DNA of 64,000 nt, from positions 2,418,001 through 2,482,000 of the forward strand of contig NZ_CP025118.1 of assembly GCF_002831665.1 (NCBI RefSeq), read 5' to 3'. Made by a program: the position numbers and the translations under genes. The notes beneath the pieces are model-generated. The model was not told the origin of the DNA. It was given only the letters and a program-made list of their open reading frames with translations, and searched no databases. Source of the DNA: Lacinutrix sp. Bg11-31 (GTDB lineage Bacteria > Bacteroidota > Bacteroidia > Flavobacteriales > Flavobacteriaceae). This document shows positions 17,537 through 25,918 of this stretch, in pieces (positions within the stretch are counted from its first letter, which is position 1; every line of letters begins with the position of its first letter).

Positions 17537-17983
17537 ATGAAAGCAAAACAAATTGATTTTAATTATGCGATTACATATGCAAAAAAATGGCAAGATGAAA
17601 ACGCAACTCATGCTAAAGCCTTTTTAATACCATCTAACGATTTAATTGCCTGTTTAGAAGAAATGAATATACTGGTAAATGATGGGTCTGGTAAATACAC
17701 ATTAAATGACGATACAGATACTGGCGTTCGTGCATATATGGCTATTAAAAGACCAGATGGAACACCAGCAACACCACAAACCGAAAAACTACTACTTGTA
17801 GGAACAATAAAAGACTGTAATGGCATACATAGAGATATTGTTCATGATGAAAAATCGTCTGGATGCAAAGACAGAAAAGTTGAAATTGCTGTAACCAAAT
17901 TAAATGGTGGAAGTGGTGTTTATGATTTCACAGCACCTTGTCCTAACAATTGCGACCCAAACAGCCCATTATTTAACCCATAA
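17537..17983 (+). CDS. Hypothetical protein, first gene of two-component operon
   Basis: A 148-residue protein I do not recognise. It has no signal peptide or transmembrane segment. Visible features are a Cys/His-containing segment (KDCNGIHRDIVHDEKSSGCKD, about residues 96-115) and a C-terminal motif APCPNNCDPNSPLF, giving five cysteines in all. It is the first gene of a tight operon with a membrane protein, a histidine kinase and a response regulator (gap 6 nt to the next gene). Its 29-nt leader is nearly identical to that of the divergent tail-collar gene. It might be a co-regulated cytoplasmic partner or effector, or a signal-sensing protein. No function can be assigned. Confidence 0.75.
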   Translation: MKAKQIDFNYAITYAKKWQDENATHAKAFLIPSNDLIACLEEMNILVNDGSGKYTLNDDTDTGVRAYMAIKRPDGTPATPQTEKLLLVGTIKDCNGIHRDIVHDEKSSGCKDRKVEIAVTKLNGGSGVYDFTAPCPNNCDPNSPLFNP

Positions 17984-17989
17984 ATTTAA

Positions 17990-18634
17990 ATGAAATTAAT
18001 TGATGAGATATTTAAAAACATTGGAGTATTATTACTTTTAATTAACACCATATTATACACATATAGCTGCTTTTCAAACAAAAGAAACAGGACTCTTAAG
18101 TACTTTGCTATTTATCTAATTTTAACATTTAGTGTTTTAAGCTTAAGTATAATTATTGTCGAATTTTTTGGAATAAAAAACAATTTATTCTTATCTCATT
18201 TTTATTTTATTTTTCAATTTGTTTTTTTGTCTCTCTATTATAAATGCTTATTCACAAAAAAACAAAAAAATTGGGTTAATGTAATTTTTGTATTGGTTGC
18301 TTTAACACTAAGTATTCAATATTTTAATAATTCATCATTATTTATAAAATTTAATTTATTAGAAATCCTATTAACCTCCTTTCCCTTAGTGATCTATTCA
18401 ATTATTCACTTGTATAATTCATTGGGAAAACCAGGAAAGTATATGTATATAAATTCTGCCGTTTTAATATACTTATCTGTAAGCGCACTTATTTTTATAT
18501 TAGGCAATCTTATTATTACAATAGATAGAGAGTTGTCAATTAATGTCTGGTTTTTAAACAAAGTGTTTTATGTTGGCTATTTAATACTAATTTTAATAGA
18601 ATGGAAAAAGAGCTTATGGAAAACGAAAAATTAG
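17990..18634 (+). CDS. Polytopic membrane protein of two-component operon
   Basis: A 214-residue integral membrane protein with about seven hydrophobic segments (near residues 10-25, 37-58, 66-83, 94-110, 119-140, 155-175 and 188-205). It has no catalytic motif. Its 3' end overlaps the kinase start by 34 nt, so the two are translated together. The pattern of a stand-alone seven-helix protein before a kinase with only one N-terminal helix suggests it is the membrane sensing part of the signalling pair (inference). It could also be an unrelated transporter-like protein. Confidence 0.75.
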   Translation: MKLIDEIFKNIGVLLLLINTILYTYSCFSNKRNRTLKYFAIYLILTFSVLSLSIIIVEFFGIKNNLFLSHFYFIFQFVFLSLYYKCLFTKKQKNWVNVIFVLVALTLSIQYFNNSSLFIKFNLLEILLTSFPLVIYSIIHLYNSLGKPGKYMYINSAVLIYLSVSALIFILGNLIITIDRELSINVWFLNKVFYVGYLILILIEWKKSLWKTKN

Positions 18635-19404
18635 TAATTCAAGCTTTAGTCTATGGCATCATTTTCTTAGTTTTAACAACTACTGGACTAATTCTGTTTT
18701 TTCATTATTCAAGACAAAAAATAGTTCAAAAAGAATTAGAAAAATCTGCGTTAAAACTTGAAAATCAACATAAAATATTACAAACATCAATTGCTATTCA
18801 AGAAACCGAACGTAAGCGCATTGCTCAAGATTTACACGATGCTATTAGTTCAAAACTTAATATTGTTAGCCTATCTACTAACGTGCTTTTGGCTGACAAA
18901 TCTTTAAATGAAAAACAAAAAGCTTCATTAAGTCAGATATTAGAAATAACATCAACCACACTTGAAAGTTCACGAAAAATCGCACATGACTTAATGCCGC
19001 CAATTTTAGATGAGTTTGGACTTAAGGTTGCATTAGAAGAATTATTTGATGATTTTTCTGCGAATACCACATTGGAAATCGAGCATAATATAGAAAACTT
19101 AACTCAATTATCTAGAACTAATCAATTACATGTATTTAGAATTATTCAGGAATTAATGAACAATTCTATACGACATGGAAAAGCCGAGGAATTAGCTATC
19201 TATATGGAAGAAAACGTTACAGGCTTTAAAATACGATATCAAGATAATGGGATTGGCTTTATTGTATCTGAAATTGATAAGGAATCTGGAATAGGGCTGC
19301 AAAACATTAAGAGTCGTATAAAAATTTTAAATGGAGTACTAAAAATAGAAAGCACTAAAAACAATGGTAGTCTTTTTATTATAAAATGTAAATACCATGA
19401 ATAA
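18601..19404 (+). CDS. Sensor histidine kinase (NarX/DesK type, HisKA_3)
   Basis: A 267-residue membrane-anchored kinase with one transmembrane helix (about residues 13-32), a coiled-coil linker, and a HisKA_3 dimerisation helix with the H-box ERKRIAQDLHDAIS (phospho-acceptor His about residue 79). The HATPase domain has N-box IQELMNNSIRHGKA, G1 DNGIGF and G2 SGIGLQNI. It has almost no extracellular loop, so the signal is probably received from a partner such as the upstream seven-helix protein. The start at 18601 or an in-frame ATG at 18616 are both possible. It overlaps the response regulator gene by 8 nt. Confidence 0.9.
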   Translation: MEKELMENEKLVIQALVYGIIFLVLTTTGLILFFHYSRQKIVQKELEKSALKLENQHKILQTSIAIQETERKRIAQDLHDAISSKLNIVSLSTNVLLADKSLNEKQKASLSQILEITSTTLESSRKIAHDLMPPILDEFGLKVALEELFDDFSANTTLEIEHNIENLTQLSRTNQLHVFRIIQELMNNSIRHGKAEELAIYMEENVTGFKIRYQDNGIGFIVSEIDKESGIGLQNIKSRIKILNGVLKIESTKNNGSLFIIKCKYHE

Positions 19405-20074
19405 AATAAATATAGTATTAGCAGACGATGAGCTTCTATTCCTTCAAGGTCTAAAAGCTATCTTAGGAAACGAAGAACATATAAACATTCTTTTTGACGC
19501 TAAAGATGGTGAGCATTTAATACAGCAATTACGTGATGCAAAAAAACTACCTGAGATAGTAGTAACAGATCTTAAAATGCCAGGTTTAAATGGTGTTGAA
19601 GTTACTAAGATCATTCAAAAAGAATTTCCTGAAATCAAGGTTATAGCATTAACCAGTTATTTTAGCAAACCTTTTATTTTAAATATGATATCTATTGGAG
19701 CTGTTGCCTATTTAGCAAAAAACAGCACTCCTGCACTTATGATAAACACTATAGAAGAAGTTTCTAAAAAAGGATTCCATTATGATGAACGAGTAATGAA
19801 ATACGTACATGAAAGCATTACAAATCCTAAAGATAAAAAAACCAAATCGACGTTCGATGCGAACTACTTTACTAAGCGTGAAATTGAAGTATTAGAACTA
19901 ATTTGCAAACAACTTACAACTACAGATATTGGTGAAAAACTTTTTATAAGCCCAAGAACAGTAGAAGGCCATCGCAACAATTTACTTTTAAAAACTGAAG
20001 CCAAAAATGTTGCCGGATTAGTGATTTATGCTTTAAAAAACAAAATGGTCTCTTTAGAGAACGACAGCTTCTAA
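19397..20074 (+). CDS. NarL/FixJ-family response regulator
   Basis: A 225-residue regulator. The receiver domain (residues 1-125) has acidic pocket residues DDE at 10-12, the phospho-acceptor Asp in VVTDLKMPG (about 58) and the Lys in YLAKNS. A LuxR-type HTH (about 155-215) follows with FTKREIEVLELICKQLTT and ISPRTVEGHRNNLLLKT. It is the cognate partner of the overlapping kinase gene. A likely target is the divergent promoter region at 17.4 kb, where a 7-4-7 palindrome occurs. Confidence 0.93.
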   Translation: MNKINIVLADDELLFLQGLKAILGNEEHINILFDAKDGEHLIQQLRDAKKLPEIVVTDLKMPGLNGVEVTKIIQKEFPEIKVIALTSYFSKPFILNMISIGAVAYLAKNSTPALMINTIEEVSKKGFHYDERVMKYVHESITNPKDKKTKSTFDANYFTKREIEVLELICKQLTTTDIGEKLFISPRTVEGHRNNLLLKTEAKNVAGLVIYALKNKMVSLENDSF

Positions 20075-20079
20075 AAACA

Positions 20080-20109
20080 AAAAACTCCTCTAATTAGAGG
20101 AGTTTTTTT
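20080..20109. terminator. Bidirectional terminator
   Basis: AAAAACTCCTCTAA and TTAGAGGAGTTTTT are perfectly complementary with T-runs on both strands. It separates the convergent response regulator and sucB genes. Confidence 0.85.
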
Positions 20110-20129
20110 ACTTATATAAAATTGTATTA

Positions 20130-21356
20130 CTAAAGCTCTAAAGCTTTCTTTATATCATTATTCATTAATAACTCTATTGGGTTTTCTAATGCTTCTTTAA
20201 CAGCGACTAAGAAACCTACACTTTCTTTTCCATCAATAATTCTATGATCGTAAGATAAAGCAACATACATCATAGGATGAATTACAACTTCTCCATTTAG
20301 TGCAATTGGTCTTTCAATAATGTTATGCATTCCTAAAATACCACTTTGTGGTGGATTAATAATTGGAGTAGATAACATACTACCAAACACACCTCCATTG
20401 GTAATAGTAAATGTTCCACCTGTCATTTCATCTACAGTAATTTGACCATCTCTAGCTCTAAGTGCTAAACGTTTTACTTCTGATTCTACACCTCTAAACG
20501 TTAAATTTTCTGCATTTCTAATTACAGGAACCATTAAACCTTTTGGTCCAGAAACTGCAATACTAATATCTACAAAATCGAAAGTTTTCATTTCTTTACC
20601 ATCTATCATAGAATTAACTGCTGGATACATTTGTAATGCACGAACAATAGCTAAAGAAAAGAAAGACATAAACCCTAAACCAACACCATGTTTTGCTTTA
20701 AACGTTTCTTTATATTCTTTTCTAAGCGCGAATATTGGAGACATATCTACTTCATTAAAAGTAGTTAGCATTGCTGTTGTGTTTTTTGCTTCCACTAGAC
20801 GCTCTGCTACTTTACGACGTAACATAGACATTTTAGAATTTGAAGACCCACGATTTCCTCCTGTTGGAGTTCCCATAGAAGGCACAGCATTTACAGCATC
20901 GTCTTTAGTTACACGTCCAGCTTTTCCAGAACCAGAAATTGTACTTGCGTCCATTCCTTTTTCTGCTAAAATCTTTTTTGCTGCAGGACTTGCTGTGCCT
21001 GTTGCATAGGTTTTAGTCTCAGTCGCTTTTGTTGCTTCAACAGCTGCTTTTGGTGCTTCTTCTTTAGTTTCTGTTTTAGTTTCTGCTTTTGGCGCATCAG
21101 AAGCCCCTTCTGGCTTAGCAGCACTTGTATCTATTAAACATACAACCGCTCCAACTGCTACAGCATCACCTTCTTCAGCTTTTAAAGTTATTGTTCCGCT
21201 AGCTTCAGCTGGCAATTCTAAAGTAGCTTTATCACTATCTACTTCTGCAATAGCTTGATCTTTTTCTACATAATCACCATCTTGAACTAACCATTCTGCT
21301 ATTTCAACTTCTGTAATAGATTCGCCTGGCGAAGGTACTTTCATTTCTAAAATCAT
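20130..21356 (-). CDS. sucB: 2-oxoglutarate dehydrogenase E2 (dihydrolipoyl succinyltransferase)
   Basis: A 408-residue E2 component of the 2-oxoglutarate dehydrogenase complex (TCA cycle). One N-terminal lipoyl domain has the lipoylated Lys in [11 protein letters not shown] (about residue 43). An Ala/Pro/Glu/Lys linker follows, then an E3/E1-binding domain ([14 protein letters not shown], about 124-160), and the C-terminal catalytic domain with active-site [11 protein letters not shown] (His and Asp). The normal length is 400-410. It is the last gene of sucA-(DUF3887-like)-sucB; the E3 component is elsewhere. Confidence 0.97.
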   Translation of the reverse strand: MILEMKVPSPGESITEVEIAEWLVQDGDYVEKDQAIAEVDSDKATLELPAEASGTITLKAEEGDAVAVGAVVCLIDTSAAKPEGASDAPKAETKTETKEEAPKAAVEATKATETKTYATGTASPAAKKILAEKGMDASTISGSGKAGRVTKDDAVNAVPSMGTPTGGNRGSSNSKMSMLRRKVAERLVEAKNTTAMLTTFNEVDMSPIFALRKEYKETFKAKHGVGLGFMSFFSLAIVRALQMYPAVNSMIDGKEMKTFDFVDISIAVSGPKGLMVPVIRNAENLTFRGVESEVKRLALRARDGQITVDEMTGGTFTITNGGVFGSMLSTPIINPPQSGILGMHNIIERPIALNGEVVIHPMMYVALSYDHRIIDGKESVGFLVAVKEALENPIELLMNNDIKKALEL

Positions 21357-21399
21357 CGTAATGTAATTTTGTTATAATGTCTTGGTTACTGTTGTTTTA

Positions 21400-21771
21400 T
21401 TATTTTGATGAATACATTTGTAAACCACCAATTTTATTATTTTTATCTAAAAGAAAAAAAGCTTCTCCAACTCCGTTCTCGAAAATCACTTTGTAGTTAT
21501 GACCTGTTCTTATTATTTCTTTTAATTCTACTGATTTAATCTTTCCTAATGCTTCAGCATTAATATTTGTTTTGAAAAAAGATTTCGTTTTCTCTAACGT
21601 TAATGTTTTTTGAAAATTTGCGTTAAACATATTGTATACACTCTCAAAATCTCCATTATTATAATTAGTTTGAAAACCTGAAACTACTGTTTTATAATTT
21701 GCTTTTTCGGTTTGAGAAAAACCTAAAGAAAAACTTAATACTGCAACTATAATTAATATAATTTTTTTCAT
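21400..21771 (-). CDS. Small exported DUF3887-like protein inside the suc operon
   Basis: A 123-residue protein with a signal peptide (MKKIILIIVAVLSFSLGFSQ) and a domain resembling DUF3887/NTF2-like folds (FQTNYNNGDFESVYNMFNANFQ, GKIKSVELKEI, YKVIFENGVGEAFFLL). The ATG at 21771 is chosen because the signal peptide starts there; a longer reading from 21819 would overlap sucA and add 16 unlikely residues. It lies between sucA and sucB on the same strand (19 nt after sucA, 43 nt before sucB). Why an exported protein sits in this operon is unclear. Confidence 0.82.
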   Translation of the reverse strand: MKKIILIIVAVLSFSLGFSQTEKANYKTVVSGFQTNYNNGDFESVYNMFNANFQKTLTLEKTKSFFKTNINAEALGKIKSVELKEIIRTGHNYKVIFENGVGEAFFLLDKNNKIGGLQMYSSK

Positions 21772-21790
21772 AATATTATAATTTATGCGC

Positions 21791-24547
21791 TTAACGCTGA
21801 TTATTTTTTGTTTTATCAAACACGTAATCTATAACTTCTTGATGACGCTTTTTAGATCGCACAGAACTTCCTGCAGATGGCGCTCCATAAGAACGTCTTG
21901 ATGCTGCTCTAAAGGTTTTAGTTTCATCAAAATGCATTAACATGTGTGCATAAGCTCCCATATTCCTTGGTTCTTCTTGTGCCCAAACAATATCGTCTGC
22001 TTTATTATATTTTTTTAATGCTTTACGCATTTCATCAGCTGGTAATGGAAATAATTGCTCTACTCTTATAATAGCGACATCCTCACGTTTAAGCTGCTCA
22101 CGTCTTTCATCTAAATCGTAATAAAACTTACCTGTTACAAACACTAATGTTTTTACTTTATCTGCTTTTGCTTCAATATCATGTATTACTGTTTGAAAAC
22201 TACCATTTGCAAAAGACTCTACTGTAGACACACATTTAGGATGACGCAATAAGCTCTTTGGTGTAAATACTATTAATGGTTTTCTAAAATTAGATTTCAT
22301 TTGTCTACGTAACAAATGGAACATATTTTCTGGCGTTGTACAATCTGCAACATACATATTGTCTTTTGCACATAGTTGTAAGTAACGTTCCATTCTAGCC
22401 GAAGAATGTTCTGCTCCTTGATTTTCATAACCATGAGGCAGTAACATTACTAATCCGTTTTGTAACTTCCATTTATCTTCTGCAGCAGAGATATATTGAT
22501 CTAGCATGATTTGTGCACCATTGCTAAAATCTCCAAATTGTGCTTCCCAAATAGTTAATGTTTTTGGACTTGCCATAGCATAACCATAATCAAAGCCTAC
22601 AACTCCATATTCTGATAATAATGAATTGTAAATATGAAACTGTCCTTGCGTTTCACTTATGTTATTGTGTAGAATAATTTCTTCTTCGCTATCTTCTACC
22701 TTTACTACGGCATGTCTATGTGAAAACGTACCACGTTCTACATCTTGCCCAGAGATTCTAACATCATAACCTTCAGTTAAAAGTGAACCATAAGCCAAAT
22801 GTTCTGCCATTGCCCAATCTAATTGATTGTCGTCGAACATAGTTTGGCGAGACTTTATTAGTCTTTCAATTTTACGAATAAACTTTTTATCTTTTGGTAA
22901 ATTTGAAATTACTTTAGTAATATCTGCCAAGTTCTTTTTAGAGACTTTGGTGTCTACAGTTTTCATCATTTCTACTTCATCAACACGCGTGAAACCTTTC
23001 CACGTTGCTTCCATAAATGGTGTAATAACTGTTTTATCTTCTTTTCTTGAAGCGTCTAATTTCTCTTCTAGACTATCTTTATAGGCCTTTTCTAATTGCT
23101 TAACATGGTCTTTACCAATAACGCCTTCAGCAATTAATTTTTCTGCATATATATTTCTTGGATTAGCATGTTTTGCTATCGCTTTGTATAATTTTGGTTG
23201 TGTAAAACGTGGCTCATCTCCTTCATTATGCCCATATTTCCTATATCCTAAAATATCTATAAATACATCACGCTTAAAATTCATTCTAAAATCTAAAGCA
23301 AATAATGTAGCATGAACTACCGCTTCTGCATCATCTGCATTAACGTGTAAAACTGGTGACAAGGTAACTTTACCAACATCTGTACAATATGTACTAGATC
23401 TAGCATCTAAGTAATTTGTTGTAAAACCTACTTGATTATTTACAACTATATGTATAGTTCCATTTGTTTTATAACCATCTAATTGTGCCATTTGCACTAA
23501 CTCGTATACCAAACCTTGACCCGCAATTGCTGCATCTCCATGAACAATTATTGGTAGCACTTTACTAAAATTGTCTTTATAAAATCTATCTTGTTTTGCT
23601 CTCACAATACCTTCTACTACTGCTCCAACAGTTTCTAAGTGAGATGGATTTGGTGCAATACTTAATCTTATTACTTTTCCTGAATCTGACTTTCTTTTAC
23701 TTGTCCAGCCTAAATGGTATTTTACATCACCATCAAAAACTTTCTCTTCGTAATCTTTACCGTCAAATTCACTAAAAATGTCTTTTGCACTTTTTCCGAA
23801 AATATTTGTTAACGTACTTAAACGACCTCTATGTGCCATTCCCATTATAAACTCTTCAACTCCTAATTCTGCTGCTTTTTCAATCATGGCATCCAAAGCA
23901 GGAATTAAAACTTCTCCTCCTTCGAGAGAAAAACGTTTTTGCCCAACGTACTTTGTATGTAAAAAACTCTCAAAAGACACAGCTTCGTTAAGTTTTTTAA
24001 GAATATGTTTTTTCTGGTTTGAAGAAAACTGCGGCTGATTATCATTAATATTCAACCTGCTTTGAATCCATTGAATCTCTTCAGGTTTTCTAATATACAT
24101 ATATTCTACACCAATAGAATCGCAATAAATACTTTCAAGATGCTTAATTATTTCTTGAAGCGATTGTGCTCCAATGCCTAAAATTTCACCTGCACTAAAA
24201 ACAGTTGTTAAATCGGAAGATGTTAACCCAAAGTTTTCAATCTCTAAAGTTGGCGCATATTTCCTACGTGCTCTTACAGGATTGGTTTTAGTAAATAAAT
24301 GTCCTCGATTTCTATAGCCATCGATTAATTTTACAACTTGAAATTCTTTTTGAACATGCTCTGGTATTTGTGTAGAAACTCCTTCTACAATGTCTCCATC
24401 CATGCCATAATTCTCACTACCAAAATCGTAACCTTGAAAAAAGGCTCTCCAACTTGGTTCTACAGAATCAGGATTTACTTGGTATTGTTCGTATAAATCA
24501 GCAAAGTATGCTGTATGTGCTGCGTTTAAAAAGGAATATTTATCCAT
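21791..24547 (-). CDS. sucA: 2-oxoglutarate dehydrogenase E1
   Basis: A 918-residue thiamine-diphosphate-dependent E1 that decarboxylates 2-oxoglutarate and succinylates the E2 lipoyl group. Family motifs are the N-terminal E2-docking segment (ADLYEQYQVNPDSVEPSWRAFF is the opening domain, residues 15-37), MAHRGRLSTLTN, HGDAAIAGQG (ThDP-binding GDA), VNNQVGFTT, and the C-terminal half with LLPHGYENQGAEHSSAR and QEEPRNMGA. Length is close to the usual 900-940. The promoter reads TATTTTTG on the minus strand at 24586-24593. Confidence 0.98.
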   Translation of the reverse strand: MDKYSFLNAAHTAYFADLYEQYQVNPDSVEPSWRAFFQGYDFGSENYGMDGDIVEGVSTQIPEHVQKEFQVVKLIDGYRNRGHLFTKTNPVRARRKYAPTLEIENFGLTSSDLTTVFSAGEILGIGAQSLQEIIKHLESIYCDSIGVEYMYIRKPEEIQWIQSRLNINDNQPQFSSNQKKHILKKLNEAVSFESFLHTKYVGQKRFSLEGGEVLIPALDAMIEKAAELGVEEFIMGMAHRGRLSTLTNIFGKSAKDIFSEFDGKDYEEKVFDGDVKYHLGWTSKRKSDSGKVIRLSIAPNPSHLETVGAVVEGIVRAKQDRFYKDNFSKVLPIIVHGDAAIAGQGLVYELVQMAQLDGYKTNGTIHIVVNNQVGFTTNYLDARSSTYCTDVGKVTLSPVLHVNADDAEAVVHATLFALDFRMNFKRDVFIDILGYRKYGHNEGDEPRFTQPKLYKAIAKHANPRNIYAEKLIAEGVIGKDHVKQLEKAYKDSLEEKLDASRKEDKTVITPFMEATWKGFTRVDEVEMMKTVDTKVSKKNLADITKVISNLPKDKKFIRKIERLIKSRQTMFDDNQLDWAMAEHLAYGSLLTEGYDVRISGQDVERGTFSHRHAVVKVEDSEEEIILHNNISETQGQFHIYNSLLSEYGVVGFDYGYAMASPKTLTIWEAQFGDFSNGAQIMLDQYISAAEDKWKLQNGLVMLLPHGYENQGAEHSSARMERYLQLCAKDNMYVADCTTPENMFHLLRRQMKSNFRKPLIVFTPKSLLRHPKCVSTVESFANGSFQTVIHDIEAKADKVKTLVFVTGKFYYDLDERREQLKREDVAIIRVEQLFPLPADEMRKALKKYNKADDIVWAQEEPRNMGAYAHMLMHFDETKTFRAASRRSYGAPSAGSSVRSKKRHQEVIDYVFDKTKNNQR

Positions 24548-24585
24548 TATTAGGTATAAGTCGTGTTCGCTTCAACAAATTTTAT

Positions 24586-24593
24586 CAAAAATA
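24586..24593 (-). promoter_or_regulatory. -7 promoter element of suc operon
   Basis: TATTTTTG on the minus strand matches TAnnTTTG and lies 38 nt upstream of the sucA ATG. Confidence 0.6.
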
Positions 24594-24662
24594 CAACTTT
24601 CTCTAAAAATAGCTATGCTTTTCTTATATTTATGTCTTTCTTAACAATCTAATATTTTTTTT

Positions 24663-25196
24663 ATGATTTTAAAAGCACATTCTTTCAGAAAACTAATTGC
24701 ATTATTCGCCATTTTACTCTTCAGCTTCTCTACTATTTCAGCTCAAGATGATAAACAAAAAAGCGATTTCTGGGAACATGTTCGTTTTGGAGGTGGCTTA
24801 GGATTAAGCACCGGAAACAAGGTTTTTAGTGCCACTTTATCACCTAGTGCTATTTACGATTTTGATTCTCAATTCTCTTTAGGCCTGGGATTAAGCGGCA
24901 CATATTACAGCCAGAAAAATATTGCTAAATCGACAATTATAGGTGGAAGTATCATTAGTTTATATAATCCTATTAAAGAAATTCAATTATCCGGTGAATT
25001 TGAACAAAACCGTGTTAGTAGAAATTTTGACAATCCAGATATTACCGATGATAGCTATTGGACTCCTGCCTTTTTTGTTGGAGCAGGTTATAGAACCAAT
25101 AATATTACAATTGGTGTACGTTACGATTTACTTTATGATGAAAATAAAAGTATTTATGCTAATGCTTGGGCTCCATTTATTAGAGTTTATTTTTAA
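24663..25196 (+). CDS. Small outer-membrane beta-barrel-like protein
   Basis: A 177-residue exported protein with a signal peptide ending in TISAQ and alternating beta strands ending in an aromatic residue (WAPFIRVYF), the typical end of an outer-membrane barrel. Glycine/aromatic-rich strands (FGGGLGLSTG, FSLGLGLSGTYY, FFVGAGYRTNN, IGVRYDLLY) suggest about eight strands. Homologues are sometimes labelled alpha-ketoglutarate decarboxylase, apparently because they sit next to sucA; the sequence has no such enzyme motif. Function unknown. Confidence 0.8.
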   Translation: MILKAHSFRKLIALFAILLFSFSTISAQDDKQKSDFWEHVRFGGGLGLSTGNKVFSATLSPSAIYDFDSQFSLGLGLSGTYYSQKNIAKSTIIGGSIISLYNPIKEIQLSGEFEQNRVSRNFDNPDITDDSYWTPAFFVGAGYRTNNITIGVRYDLLYDENKSIYANAWAPFIRVYF

Positions 25197-25313
25197 ACCT
25201 CATTTTTAATCTTATTTTTATTTGTTTACAAACAAATGCAACTAATTAATAATTAGTCAATTGCGAAACCTAATAATGCCTAAATTTTAATTAAGATAAA
25301 ATTATCCTAGTTT

Positions 25314-25327
25314 ATGACTTTTGTCAT
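25314..25327 (+). promoter_or_regulatory. CRP/FNR-type operator of the nos operon
   Basis: ATGAC-TTTT-GTCAT is a perfect palindrome containing TGA-N6-TCA, the pattern of CRP/FNR/DNR-family sites. Its centre (25320.5) lies 29.5 nt before the first base of the -7 element. If transcription starts near 25362, the site sits at about -41.5, the class II activator position. Confidence 0.65.
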
Positions 25328-25349
25328 GTTTTATGTCTGTTTATCGTTT

Positions 25350-25357
25350 TATTTTTG
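25350..25357 (+). promoter_or_regulatory. -7 promoter element of the nos operon
   Basis: TATTTTTG matches TAnnTTTG and lies 20 nt before the ATG of the cytochrome c gene. There is no TTG at -33; the palindrome replaces it, as expected for an activated promoter. Confidence 0.65.
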
Positions 25358-25377
25358 CCCTATAAAATCAATAAACA

Positions 25378-25881
25378 ATGAAAACAACACTAAAACTAAT
25401 TACGGTATTATTTGTAACACTTCTTTTAAGTTGTGGAGGCAAAGAAGAAAAAAAGAAAGAAAAATTCTCTTACCAAAAAAAGACACCAACAGAGCAAACT
25501 ACCGCTCCTAAAGCAGAAAAAACACCTGCATCTAAAAAAATAGATTTAGACAATAAAGGTATTGGCCCAGTTAAATCGGTCGATTTAAGTGCTGCTATAG
25601 ACCAGGAAATGGTGGCTCATGGAGCAGATGTTTACAAGAAAATGTGTACAGCATGCCATAGAGTAGACAAAAAATTTGTGGGTCCAGCTCCAACAGGGAT
25701 TTTAGAACGAAGATCTCCAGAATGGGTAATGAACATGATTTTAAATCCTGAAGAAATGACTAAAAAAGACCCTTTAGCTAAAGAGTTATTAATGGAATTC
25801 AATGGTTCACCAATGGCAAATCAAGGTCTTACAGAAAAAGATGCTAGAGCCGTTTTAGAATATTTTAGAACTCTAAAATAA
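25378..25881 (+). CDS. Lipoprotein cytochrome c of the nos operon
   Basis: A 167-residue monohaem cytochrome c lipoprotein. The signal peptide ends in lipobox LLSC (Cys19) and is followed by a Lys/Thr/Ala-rich linker (about 20-75). The class I cytochrome domain has haem site CTACH (in YKKMCTACHRVD, about residues 97-102) and a likely axial Met in the C-terminal FNGSPMANQGL. It is the first gene of the nos operon and is the likely electron donor to NosZ, anchored to the periplasmic face of a membrane. Clade II nos clusters often carry such cytochromes. Confidence 0.92.
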   Translation: MKTTLKLITVLFVTLLLSCGGKEEKKKEKFSYQKKTPTEQTTAPKAEKTPASKKIDLDNKGIGPVKSVDLSAAIDQEMVAHGADVYKKMCTACHRVDKKFVGPAPTGILERRSPEWVMNMILNPEEMTKKDPLAKELLMEFNGSPMANQGLTEKDARAVLEYFRTLK

Positions 25882-25918
25882 TATTTTACAATACCTATAA
25901 TCCTTAATACACAAACCA

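Noticed and set aside
24663..25196. Alpha-ketoglutarate decarboxylase label sometimes given to this family
   Set aside because: The protein is a 177-residue beta-barrel-like exported protein without a ThDP or other enzyme motif; the label appears to come from its neighbour sucA.
25314..25511. Reading frame overlapping the cytochrome c gene in another frame
   Set aside because: It begins inside the CRP/FNR-type site and shares no features with known proteins; the cytochrome frame has a lipobox and a haem motif.
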